Shown here: piece after piece, positions 46,335 through 59,500 of the stretch
How the letters are laid out: every line of letters begins with the position of its first letter
How positions within the stretch are numbered: position 1 is the first letter of the stretch
DNA from: Myrica gale
Taxonomy: Eukaryota > Streptophyta > Magnoliopsida > Fagales > Myricaceae
Assembly (NCBI GenBank): GCA_963930655.1
Contig: OZ005613.1
Span: 13,338,501 to 13,402,500, forward strand
Length of the DNA stretch: 64,000 nucleotides
Direction of reading: 5' to 3'
Position numbers and translations under genes: made by a program
Notes under the pieces: generated by a model
The model's database searches: none
The model's input: the letters and a program-made list of their open reading frames with translations, nothing else
What the model was told of the DNA's origin: nothing

Positions 46335-48872
46335 TTTGGAGCATTTTCTTGCGTATCTTAAAAGTTGAAAGATTCGGTTGTCACTTAGAAAAAAAAAGAT
46401 TTGGTTGTAGCTTGTATGCATATTCGTCCACCAACGAATGATCAATGCTATCACTTCCAATATCACATCTCAATCAGTATTTACAATAGGTCCTTGGGGT
46501 CAAGGCATCTCATAATTTGTTCTGTAATGTGTTAGGCCGCGGAGGGTGTCACGCCCTGTGCTAGTACTTACCCCATCGGCGCTCTCCTATAGTAATATAA
46601 TGCACACAAGCGGGGATTACAGCACGAACTAATTCTCTTAAGGCTTGATAATTGGCTTTGAAAAGCTTAACGAAAACGTTTAGGTTAAATTCATTAATAT
46701 ATTAAGGAAGGAAAATTAATAGTTTCAGGGGTTTAATAAAAGCTACATTCAAAAATCATGAAAAGTTTTAACTTGAATAAATAAAATGTAATTTTTAGGC
46801 TTATAAAATTCAAAACAATATAAGGGAGTAAAATTTGAAACTTTCTTCTTGGAATAAGCAAAAAAAAAAAAAGCTTGAAAAGATAAATCAAAATTTCCAC
46901 TATAGCACTGCACAATAGCAAACTCCTTCATGAGGATACAAAAGGAAAAAAGAAAATAAGAATACACAACAACGAAAGTCATCTAAATATACATATCCGT
47001 AATCCGGAAAATCTTTCCAACTAACAAAAAGTGACCTAACTCATTCCTATCGTCTAGTTCGTCCTCGACTCAGTATCGGATGTGAGGTCAATGATCTCAT
47101 TTTCTCTGATGTCCTCTACCGGTGGCGCCGGTGGACGAGGTCAATGAGTAGGAGGGTCGGGTCAACTACTCCAAAGTCTTCTACTAGAGGAATTAGGGAC
47201 GCCAGAGGGTCTTTGAGGTACCATTAGGGATCGTACCCCACATAGACCTCATACAAATCAGTAACAAAGGTCCAGATAGTCATCTTTAGAATATATGGAT
47301 CTACATACAGGATCTGCTCACTCGAGAACGTCAACATCTGCCAAGTCCGAGATCCACGACAATATATACAAAAATTTAAATAAATAAAAGAGGTGAGTCA
47401 TACTGACTCATTAAGGGGAAAAAAGGGACATGTCATTTTAAACAAATAAGTATGGACAAGTCTAGTAGCAAATAATAATAATAATAATAATCTATAAGCA
47501 TAGATCATAAGAAACATAATAACATGATCGATGCAATACAAGAATGATGCATCTGTTTTCCGGTCATTTCACTTTCTTTCTTTCTTTCTTTCTTTTCAGT
47601 TCTGTAGAGGTGTCCTTTCATTGCATTGTTCTATCCCCAAGAGTAGGGTTGTGCGTCCCTCCTGTCCTCTGGGACTGTCCCGTGCCCCGGCACCAGGACC
47701 CTGTCAAGAGAATAGTGTTACATTGCCAGGGATACCAACCATTATCCTCTTACTGGTGGCTTGCACTATCCTACTGTGATCGGTATCGTCACCCTTTCAT
47801 AGGACCACCTCTCGGTATGAGTTTTCATTTTGGTTATTTGATCAATAGTTTTCTCACACCCATGAGATGTTGATGCACATAGCATGTTGTACATATATAC
47901 AAGTCATACGTGTTCATCAATAAAATGCACAACGAAATTAACAAGAATTAGAAAATCTACCCTAAGCGTTCAATGAAGGCTTTTTGGACCTTCTTAGACC
48001 CCACTATGTCTATCCTCAAAGTTGTAAAAAATTTCGAGCTTGTTTAGGGTTAACATGCCTAAAATCCAATTAGGCTACGAATTGGGCTTTGTGTTTTGAG
48101 CCCCTATTTCTACTCGGTTTGGACTCAGAATTGACATTTCTCATCTATTTTTCATGCTCTACACAACCATGAAGTTATTTTTCCTGTTTGGACCACGTTT
48201 TTTCTGAAATGTTGAAACTGCTCTTAGAGACCTCCAAGGGCATTTTTTACATTTCCCGACCTCTGATTGCCCTGCAATGTTTATTGGGACCTAATGTACT
48301 CCTATACTACCTTTCCACCAATTTCCAGGACAAAAATCCAAGTATTTCATAGGGTCGTATTGGTCAGTAATAGGCTTCCACCTGAACAACAGAACATTTA
48401 GTTAGAACAAGAAAAGAAAAAAGTTTCAAAAGGAAGAAAAGTGCAGACCGAAATTACCTCGGGCTCTTCCTTTTTTCCTACAGTTTTTCCCTTTCTTTCT
48501 TGCTTCGGTCAGCTGGATTCTCCCTTTCTTTCGTTATCAGTTAGGTAGGTGAAAGTGTTCCGTATCTTTATGACTGGAGTACTAGGTAGGTTCACTTATA
48601 TTCGTCGAAGACAACATATGCATGGGAGAACAACGAACAAGTGAGTGAATTACCCTTGACCAGTCTACATTCCCTACTCTAGGCTAGGCGAATCATTAGC
48701 AAATCACTTGACAACCAATCATAAAAAGCCACCAAGGTTACCACATATCTCACGTATCTTTGTTAAAGAGTAAGGTAATGGACGAGTCAATCACAAGACT
48801 CCACTTAAACGTCCAGCTAAAATAAGATAAGAATGCATTAAATGTTCACCATAAGATTCAAACACGTGGAAG

Positions 48873-50471
48873 TAGGGGTGGGATTTTTTATCTGCGGTGT
48901 CCAGAATTTCGGTACCGACACTAGTTCTAAGCTCCGGCCACCGTATAACGGTCGGAACAGGTATAGGTATTTAGGAAATACCGATACTGGGCGGAATATC
49001 GATACCGGTTTTTATTTTTTATTATTTTTTAAAAAAAATACAAAACGCACAGCTTTAGACTTGGCCAAAACGCACGTTTTGGTCGAGGGTTTTCAAAACC
49101 TACGCTCCCCCTATACCCCCCCCCATTTCTCGCCTGAGTCACCTCTGTCCTGTCCCTCTCCTCTCAGATATGTCTCTCTCTGACCCCCGTCTCTCGTTTC
49201 TCCTCCGCTCCTGGCCCTCCGACCTCCCTTTCCCTCTCACGGCTGACAGATCTTAACTCTCAAGCACTCTCTCTCACAGACTCACAGTCTCACTCAACTC
49301 TCTCTCTCAGGTCGCCCCCGTCTCCACTTGCCTTTGAGTTTAAAGGCCGCGGGCCTCGACGCTCTCATTCTCAACCGAATCACTCATCAACTCTCTCTCT
49401 CTCTCTGTGTATCTCTCTCTCTCTCACGGATCACACTCACAGACTCACTCACTCTCATTATATCACAATAACATTCACATATTCATTGCTTCTTATGTTT
49501 TGTTCAATTTCATTTTCGTATCATTATTCATTATAATTTATCAGTTGTTCAATCCTATTATCTTTTAGATAATAGGATTGATTGGTAATTAGTAACTTGG
49601 ATTTTGGGGTGTGTTGTATTTTATTCTTTTTTTTAACTATTTTGTTCTTTTTTTCATGATGGACATGGTGTTGTGCATATATTTCATAATTTTTATTATT
49701 TTGTAAATTTATCATTTTGATATTGTATGTTTCATTGTTTTGGAAAATGAGAAGTAAGCAATTAGGTGTTATGTTTTGCATTGGTTGAAATTTAAATTAG
49801 TTTAGTAATTAGTGAGTCAATGACCAATCTTTTGTAGTTGGTCATTAAATATCATGGACATAAATAAAAAGGTTATACAAAACTAACAATATCATAACTA
49901 TATGATAGTGATTTTTAATTAAATGGACAACATTTTATTCCATCAATTCAACTATTCAATTTGTATTATTTGTAGTTTCTTTTAGATGATGCAAATTTGT
50001 ATTATTTGTAGACTTTATGTATATGTGTAACTTGTAAATTTATTTCTATCATTCTTCTTTCATTGATGTATGTAAATGATTTATTAATTTAATGCAATTG
50101 AAACAACTATAGAATTATAAATTTGTAATTTGTAATTTTGGAACAAGTAAATTATTATTACATAAAAAAAATAGTGTATCCAACATCCTATTAAAATTCT
50201 AAATTTGGTATTTTGGATCCAACATCCATATTTAAAAACTTACTTATTAAATCAAGTCCAAATTTAAAAAGCCCGATAAATGCAATAATAAAACAAGCCC
50301 AAGTTAAAAATCCATAAAAACTAAGATTTGGGCCCAAAACGAGCCCAAAATCAGCCCAAATGAACTACCGGAATTCTGACATTTGGTTCCAGGATTGCCG
50401 GAATTCTAGCAGTTCCCGGACTGGAACCGGATGCCTAAATAGACATCCAGCTAATATCGATACCCTGCCTA
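48873..50471. mobile_element. Non-autonomous hAT element, nested (unit 2)
   Basis: Counterpart of 28,133-29,780 with the same perfect target duplication CGTGGAAG at 48,865-48,872 and 50,472-50,479. It is 49 bp shorter, mostly by loss of one 35-bp repeat and CT units. Confidence 0.8.
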
Positions 50472-52744
50472 CGTGGAAGTAAGTCCAGTTATTTTCCGCA
50501 GAAAGCCCGGGCATACATGCATGTTCCAGGGGGTTAGCCGGCTATATAGGGCTTTCTAGACTTGTCCCCGGGCATAAAGGGACATGCATGTGGTGAGCCG
50601 GTCATACAAGCCTAGTTCATCCTGAGATCCAGACCTTGGTCATCCCGAAGATCTGTTCTCAGCCCTCCCGGAGTCTGTATTTGGGTCTCAAAACTCCCGA
50701 GCAGTGCTCAGGTCTTAAAATTCCCTGGCATGCTGGGTTCAGCACACCCGGGAGTGCTACTCTCGGTCAGGCCGGGAGTTTTACCTAGAGACCCCTAGCA
50801 CTTACCACTCGCTACCCCCGACATTAACTACTCAATAATTACGGCTTGCCCCTGGTCACTCCAATTACCCAATCACACCTGACACTCTATCTAACTGGAT
50901 ACCATAATGTAAAAATAAAGAAAAAATATGTCATCTAAACACATATATTATAAACTTATATCCTATACATAAAACTATATTAAATTGGTGAATTCAACAA
51001 GAGATGGGTGTTATAGAAAGAGGGTGCTATACGTGGAGGGCCCCTCACCCCTTTCTCCTCGTATGAAGTCCCCTATAGCGCTGTGTGAAGGAAAGACTAT
51101 AGAAGTGGGAGATAGATTTACACTACAACAAAGAGGATAGCTGCAAATTGTATTTGTTTGCGGAAGGCCACGGAGAGAAAACTCATAGGTGTTCGTCAAA
51201 GATATGCAGAGGACACACATGATCTTGCTTTCTTTACACAACGAGCATTGATGTAAACAAAAATTTGATAATGATTATCGTTGCTAATCATTGTTAAATT
51301 ATTATTTTTTAAAAAAATTAATCAATTTTTTTTTGAATTTATAGTTTTTATTATTACTGTAAAAATTTTATTTTGCACGATTTTTATCTTATCTTTTTAA
51401 TTTTGTCATATTTTTTATTAGTTTGATATTTTTCTATTTATAAAATCATTTTTTACATATTTTTTGAATTATATAATTTTTCTGATTTTTTATTTTTTGA
51501 ATATAATAATAATATTATTATTATTTAATTTAATAAAATATAAAATCATTCAAAATCTAAATTAACCAAACAAACCCATGCAACAAAATAATATTTTAAT
51601 CTTAAAATTTAAAACCAAAACTTAAACCATTTTCCATACAAGCCCGTACTCTGCTGAAATCGTTATTTGGTGTAAGTGACCGTGTAACAAATTTGGGTTT
51701 AAATAGTGATTAGAACAGTGATTTACGCCATAGAAGATTATACTGAACAGAGAATGATTCCAAAAAAGTCTTTTCTGTTTAACCGGAGATTCTGTTGGAC
51801 GGTTGAGATTCCGTCAATAGGGGATACTGGGACGCACTCGGGGGAGTATGAGCTGTGGACTGTGGACCAAGAAGAGTTTATACTTTCTAGAGAAGCGTCT
51901 AGTGTGAATCTTAGCTGGATGAAAAGACTACCGTCGATAAACGAGCGCGTTCACATCGGCTTACAAAACGGCGCGATTGACTTTGCTTATGGCAAACCGA
52001 CGGCCACGGCCTACAGCATGAATGAATGGGTCCCATGGCTGAGGGCCTTTTCAGTTGTTTTCTGACTAGAGGTGGCAGCTGGACGGTAGATAATACTTCC
52101 GAATCACGTGGTCTAAAACGATGAGCGCTGACTTCAATTTGTACTGTATTTTCTTTTGCAAATAAAGATAAGGGAATGCCGAGAAAAAAAAAAGATAAGG
52201 GAATATCAGTTCTGATCCCCTATTTCGACGATCTGAACCTGGACGTGTAAAGTCGAGCGACAAGATAACCGACGATCAGGCTCTGAGCCGAAATTTAGGG
52301 GATGTTCGGAGTTTTACGAGTATTTTTTGTGTTTTGAAAAATTTTTATGTGATATTAATTTTATTGGTATGCGTGTTATAATTATTTTTAGGTGATGTTT
52401 AGTTGTAGAATTGTAAGGATTCAAAAATCTTAAGTGATTTTTTTTTTGGTAAACGAACGTGTACTTAGGCTTGAATATAACGGACACTTAAGCCGTGGAA
52501 CCTATACGTATATTAGTCCACAAAAGCTCATTGAATCTGAATTTTATTTTTTTTTTCTTTTTGACAAAACCGTCCTCGTGGTTTAGAAATCAACCGGATA
52601 GTAAGGGAGAGTACTGGTTGGTTGGTGAGGCGTACGTGTACAGGATAAGATTTACATATAAAAGCCAGCCTAAAAAAGTAATGTGAACGTAGAGCAGAGT
52701 AGTGCGGCTGCCAGTTGAGTCTTGTAGATATTTGTGTATTTGTG

Positions 52745-52947
52745 TAAGGTTATGTTTGTTCTCTAAAATTTTTAGTATTGAGTTTAGTATTGGTATTAGA
52801 TTTAGTGAAATAGTGAAGAGAGATAATTTTTTATATTTTTTGTAGTGAATATTTATGATTTTATGGAAGAGATAGAGATTATATTGTAATATTTTATTGT
52901 GAGTTGGTGAAAATTTTTGTGAAATTTTATTAGCAAACGCACCCTAA
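52745..52947. mobile_element. MITE (GGGTGCGTTTG family), unit 2
   Basis: Duplicate of 32,070-32,272. Confidence 0.7.
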
Positions 52948-52968
52948 CTAGGGTAAAGAAGGAAGCTA

Positions 52969-53216
52969 AGACTATGTTTGTTTCATATCTCAAAAAATTT
53001 TCAAAAAATTCTTACTCATTTTTTTATCAATTTCAATATCTTTTCACCGATCTCAATAATTTTTTCATCAATTCCAATAACTTTTCAACAATCTCAATAA
53101 ACTTTTACAAATTTCAACAATTTTTAACACATTTTTCATCAATTTCAAGATAATTTATACTACTTTCAAAAGACGCAAAAATAAAAATTATTTTGAGATC
53201 TAAACCAAACATAACT
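52969..53216. mobile_element. MITE with TA-flanked inverted ends, unit 2
   Basis: Duplicate of 32,294-32,541 with two single-base differences visible in or near it (near 53,150 and 53,213). Confidence 0.65.
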
Positions 53217-55995
53217 TAAGGAATGGGTACTTGATATGTCTTCCACGCTTTGAGGGTATCGTTGACTTTGGTGGAGTCAATTGCGCGCGCACTATATTCT
53301 CCTCCAGTATCCACCCCGTTCTACAATTGCGTCCCATTCAGTGATGATGTTTGCTCTGAATGGAATTGGGAGTCGCATACAAATAAGGTCGGGGTGAGAA
53401 GAAGATTGGGATACGAAAAGACAAAAGTGGTTGATGGTAACAGTTGATTGGAACGGCACCGGATAGACCGGAATATGCGTAACACTATAATATGATTCTT
53501 TCTTTGCGTTTATTTATGTCCGGTGAAAATTTTGGCTTCTAGGCCAGGCACTCTGGCAGGAAGAGTACTTTATATAAAAAAAAACATTAAAATGGCCATT
53601 GGGCTCACAGGTATATGTCAGTGGGTCAAAGCCGGCGGACATTATATATATTCCTACTTTACTATCGGCCAGTGTGACCCATGGCCATGAAGATACAACT
53701 GGTATGAGATGAAATTTTGACGTCGGAATTTTTTTTCCAAGTTCTTCCGTTCGCTTACGTGACGCAATTTCTCTAGAGATTTGGAAGAAACACAAAATTT
53801 GGACACATCTTGGACGGCGGAACTTTCACATCACGATCCATCGTGACTTTATTATGGTACTCGATGTGTGAAAAAAAAAGACACATTTCTTTTAATAAAA
53901 GCATTGAGAATAATATTTAAAAATGATACAACTACTGTCAGTCATAATTTAATTATTAAATTAAATATTTTTGGTCGATTAGCATTGCGTTTAAATGTAA
54001 TCAACAAAAATTAAGACACGTTTGTTGACCTTCTTATCATTTTTTGGAAGTCACATTAGGAAGTAATTAATCAAACTACAAATATTGGGTTTTAATTGAA
54101 GAAACAATTAAGAGTTTAATAAATTATTTTTTATATTAAAAAATATTAAATTTATCTTTTTACCTTAGGCTTCCCAATTATATTCCAATTATAATCACAC
54201 ATTAGTATGTGGTAGCTAAATGCCTCAAAAATGACTTTAAAGAGTTTACGTACGGAATAGACTTTAGAGGTTTTATAAAATTGAAGTCTCACAATGACGC
54301 TATTAGTTGAAATTAACCGGCTATTGACATAGGGACTATTGTATCATAGCTTACAACAACAAAAAATTGCGTAGGTCCGCCCTGTCGGGTGTGAAAGCAG
54401 AAAATTATATAAACTTTTCAGTTCGTTTTTGTTTGACCCCAAAATTTATTGAAAAAAGAGGGAAGTTTTGCAAAATTTTCTGTATAGCAAACGTTTTAAT
54501 GGCAATGGAGATTTCAAACTTGGTGGACCATTTTATCAAAGAGTGAAACCAGATGGGCTGAATGACAATTAAGCATTCATATTCAAAATCAATGACTTTT
54601 TGCTCCGTCTTCACATTCGTAAGACGTGGAATTCGGAAAGATCCTCTTTAGTGTCTATAGACATTGAGTTGAGCTTATCTCCAATTATTGTTATCTACGA
54701 GGGAAACCGGTAGAGAATAAGATTTATATATACTGAAATCAGTTTATATTACTATTATGAATTTTTCTGAATATAATTTCTGCTTTTGATTCTAAATTAT
54801 GTTATTATATATTATATTGGTTTCAAACCTGAGACAATATTATGTTACTGATTATTGATTACTGTTGTTGTTAGTATCAACTTACCGATTAATGAGTGCA
54901 TCTATTTTTCGAATTGATGTCTGTGTGGGTTTCTCATTAGTACACACTTAGCGTACGTGGCTAAGTCTTAATAGGACATACTCTCCATTTACTATTGGCT
55001 TAATTCGGTTTGGCCGTCGGTTAAGTCATGACACAATTCTGTCACAGGGGTAAATGTGACTTAATGTTTAATGCCAAAGAGGATTTTCTATTAAAATCAT
55101 TCTATTTTCTATATTTTGACTCAAAAAAAGAATATATATTTTTATTTTTCTGTTTACTGAGTTGTCGAATTCACTCCGTTATTATTTTTCCCACTAGCAG
55201 AGATTTTTTTTAGAAATTGTACAAGTTCAAGTTTTAAAAACATTAAGATTTCATTATGTTTTATTTCGATGAAAGGAAAAAAAAAATTCTTAAAGTTGTT
55301 TTATTGAAAATTCCACTGCTGATTTTTGGGGGCTACAAACGGAGTTTCCACGCAGTAGGAGCAAACGGATTGAATAAAGGAGTGGTCCGGCAGTAATCCA
55401 CCTGTAAGAAAGAACACGAGACTGAATAATTATTCCAGATCTTTGCTAAGACCAGCAGAAGGGGAACATCCAGATATACAAGAGCATCGGATCCCCATCT
55501 TATTTATGTTCTGGGATACGGGCTTAAAACTTCACTGAAAAGCTACTTTTGGCTGTTTATTTAGACAAATTAATATTCAAAGAGACATAAAACTTTACCG
55601 AAGCCATTGTTAATTTTACGCCGAAAGCGAACTACAGTAATGTTGATATTCGTAAGGCCTATTGCACTCCAGAATGATTTCATCCTCTCCATCTTACACG
55701 AATCCAAAGCAAGGCCCAATTTCTCCAAACATACAGATCTCTATGCTTAGTAATCAGTACTCTATTGCCAAGGGCTGTTGGGCCGAATTACCAATGCATT
55801 ATGCCCCTCCTCACAGAAAGAGGCCAGTTTTTGAGTCCCAAGAGTGACCCAATGAATATCAGCCTTCCAAAAATAAGCAAAATTGTTTTGTTCATATATT
55901 AATGTCTCATTGATATTAGATCTTTGAATATTGAAAGCATTTTGTTTGGGTTGATATTATTGAGCATATGTTTTAAGTTTTAAAAAAGAGTTATT

Positions 55996-56157
55996 TTATG
56001 TTGTTTGTTTTTCAAAATTTTATTAAAATTTTACTTTTATCAAACACACTTTAAAATTATATTTTTATTTTTATCACTCATTCACCAATTCCAATATCAC
56101 CTCATTTATAACACCAACAAAATTTTACTAAAATTTTGAAAACAAACATGTTGATAA
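55996..56157. mobile_element. Small MITE, unit 2
   Basis: Duplicate of 35,321-35,482, no difference seen. Confidence 0.65.
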
Positions 56158-56548
56158 TTTTTTTTAATATACTAATTCACCCCCTCTAATTTTTCACATA
56201 GTTGGATCTAAATTTGGTTGTTCAATTGGTACTGAAGCCTGAAATCTTTCCTTGACCCAATTTGTGTTCAAAATGGATAGAAGTAAGTCTCTTTATGTAC
56301 CCCAATTTGTTTGCTTACCAAACAAAACAAAACAAACTCCCCCAAAGGGGTTATGCGATTCGAAAAATCTCTACATTAGTGAAGGACGAAAGAACAATAT
56401 GCGGCTTTTTGCAATGATGCTAAAAAGAATGAATGTGACACTTTTAACTACAAAAATTGGTGAAGGCGGCAGGAGAAACAATATGAACAAGACGCGAGTA
56501 AGCCAGTAATTTACCGTGTACGGTCCAGGAAGTGCAATCCGCTAACAG

Positions 56549-59500
56549 CTATGTGAATAGAGTTACAACATCTCTACGGTATCCTCTTACAATCAAAAGC
56601 CTCGGTACATTCTCCACCAACAAATCCATGTACTCCATGTAGAAATATGCCGGGTGGTTGAGTGGGGGTGGCGGTAGGCTCACAAGCACAACTGCAGCCA
56701 TTCTAGAGTATCTCAATATTGTTGAATTCAACTTCAAAGTCGTGTACAGAAACTTCTCCACCTGCTGCTCATTCACTACAACGGGCTTTCCATCGGCCAT
56801 CAGTGGGCTTCCTTCTCTCTCAGCTGTGGCCTTCATCTCAGCCATGTATCCAGCAATCCGCTGTCGTGCACAAGCGAATGCATCCAGTGATTCATCCTGC
56901 TGAGGTCCACCCTCTACTTGAGCATCCCATGATTTCAATGTTATAACAATCACCTCAGCTTGCATACGAAGATCATACAGAAACTTCTTCACATCAGCCT
57001 TGAGTCCCTCGGCATCAGAATCCTCCTCTGCAATGCAAAAGACTTGAATCTTACAACTCTCAAATGTCTCCTTCGTAAGAAGGAGCTGAGAGAGGAGAAG
57101 CATGAGACCACCGTCTCTAACTATCCAATACAGATCTATTGTACCATACTGTTTCTGATACTCATTGGGCCATTCATCAAGACCCTTAACAATTACTACT
57201 GCCTTGTTTGCAACTATGCAGTCACTTATTATTCCAACAAAGGTGGCAGGTATTTCAGTTAAGTTTTCACGACGCCATATTTCAGGGTACCGCATTACCA
57301 CAATGTTCGGCTTGAGATTGCCGAGGCCCATGGTTTGGACAATACCACGGAATCCCTCAGACATGCTAGGCGCTACAACTATCTCTGCTACACCTTCACA
57401 ACGCTTGTAGTCGATGTAGGCACCTAGCTGCTTGCAGGCAGTTTTGGCATCCTCAGCAAGTTCGTGATAGTCTCCATCTAGTATGGAGAAAAAGATTGAC
57501 ATTCCCCGGCCTTTTTTTTTCATGCAGTTTGCAAAGTCAGCAAGTTTAGGATGGCAAGGTACATTTTCAGGCAGTTTACCCCATGGCGTGCAGAACACAA
57601 GGGGGATTGGATACCAATTCTTGGGGTGCACTTGGCTTGCTGCAAATATAAAGATAAATATTCAAAAGTGCACTATACATCTATTGCTACAAGACATACA
57701 TACATGGACAAAGAAGTGAGAAACCCACCAAATTGTAAAGCAAAAGCACACGGTATTTTCTCAGTTCAATCAGATTTGGAAATCATCAATCAAGAGTATA
57801 AAGTCATGTTATATTTTTTCAGAAGTATACAGACCTCCGAGTGATCGAAGACTACGAAGAGCTAGCTGGAAATATGCACTCTTGAAACCATCACCCCAAT
57901 CCCCAGCTTTTCCTTTAATGCTCACATAATAATATATAAGGCTTGCAAGGGCTAAAGCCACTATAGTGAAGGACCATGAGATTAAGAACATGATCACTGC
58001 ATGCAAAACAAAAGTACCACATAAATATGAGGATCAGAGGATATCACACCAGCACTGGCTGCACACACACGCAAGCACTAGAACCCACTGGAAAAATTAG
58101 CAAAATGTCCCCTGGAGAAGCTACTCCGCCAGAAACATCAAAGTGTCTACCAAATGATAAAAATATTTACCTTTTTACTGTATTCCTGGAACACATATTT
58201 ACCCCGTAGACAAACTAATTTCCATCACTACAAAGAAAAGCCTCAGATTTTATTGAAAATGAATCATTTAGCCACTCTGCACAATTAACTAAACCATCTA
58301 ACATCATTGTAAACAGTTCACAAGGAATTCGTAAGACGTAACCAGGCCCTTCAAGAGATGGGATATGGGATCATATTTCTAAAAGCATCCGCCATACATA
58401 TGGGAATATAAAGGCTCAATAGGGATATTAAAAGGAGGCTACATCTCCCTGAGTGTACACCCAATAACAAAACTCATAACCAGAGTCTAATTGCTTCCAC
58501 AGCAAGCACCTAGGTCCTCCCTGGCCAATGCTTTCACCTGATTTTCTTTGCCAAAGCTATTCAAATAGACAGCCAAAGATAATTGAAGAAACAGGAAAAG
58601 GAAGCAAACCTATACAAAGTGATGCTCCAAGAAGAGAGAGGCTCCAGTGGTGAAATTTCCACCGAGGACGCCAGCTGGGAGCATCCAGAAGATCCAGAAG
58701 GAAGCAAGATAAGTTCACACCAGCATAACATAGAAGGAAAAACATAGTCACAGTCGGGCTGATAAGGTCCATGTTTCCAATTACAACACATCCAATACAG
58801 ATGAACGCCGTAAAGAGGGTAGCAATGTAAGGCTCACTACCATCTGCAACCTTGAAGTAGTTAAGAATAGGCAGGATTTCATCATTGGCAATTGCTGCAA
58901 GAAGGCGCGGGGCACCTGTCAAGCTCTGGAGGGCAGCCCCTAATGTTGAAAGAATGATCCCAATGTAAACAATGGCCGGGAAAGGCCAAGCAATAGTAGC
59001 TGTAAGCAGCCTGGATAAAACTCTCATTTCAGCTCTCATAAAGTTAGAGTTCATGGCTTAACTAACATACATAAAAATGTTTTCCCTAGCGTACACATTG
59101 ACAAAAAGGTACTAAAATCTGAGAAGACACTATTTACATTTACTCACAATTTTTTTGATAAGTATACATTTACTCACAATAGACAATTTTGATAGCAAAA
59201 AAGCATTATTGATTAAGAAAGCGCTTAGAAATCAATTAAATGAGTACTACAACAACTAATTAAGCAGTCTAAATTCCTAGTACAATTAACAACCGGATAT
59301 TCAAGACCATAGACTAGAAGCAAGAAGATACCATGCATTAACTCACCAAAATATATTCTTATACATCAAGTATGACTTGGGGGATTTGATATGTCCTTAA
59401 CCTAAAGAAGTAATGTACGACTTATGATACATTTTGGGCTGAATGCACAACAATGAGAAGGGTGCAAGCCACGCATGATCTGGGTGCAAGTCATTTATGC

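Larger units (their letters stand above)
45776..51628. mobile_element. Inverted-repeat-bounded element (unit 2)
   Basis: Counterpart of 25,041-30,958. This is where most differences between units fall: a 10-bp insertion near 46,013, altered TA/TG and CT runs, and numerous single-base changes. In the right inverted repeat several short AT indels are seen. The nested hAT element is present in both units, so both transposon insertions predate the tandem duplication or the haplotype split. Confidence 0.65.
51640..56548. other. Intergenic between inverted-repeat element and CCC1 fragment 2
   Basis: Counterpart of 31,000-35,873. The plus-strand frame 51,706-52,065 stays open for 119 codons (WTVEIPSIGDTGTHSGEYELWTVD...), longer than in unit 1; no domain recognised and no start context that would support a gene. 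The right portion, beyond about 53,850, appears identical to unit 1. Confidence 0.5.
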
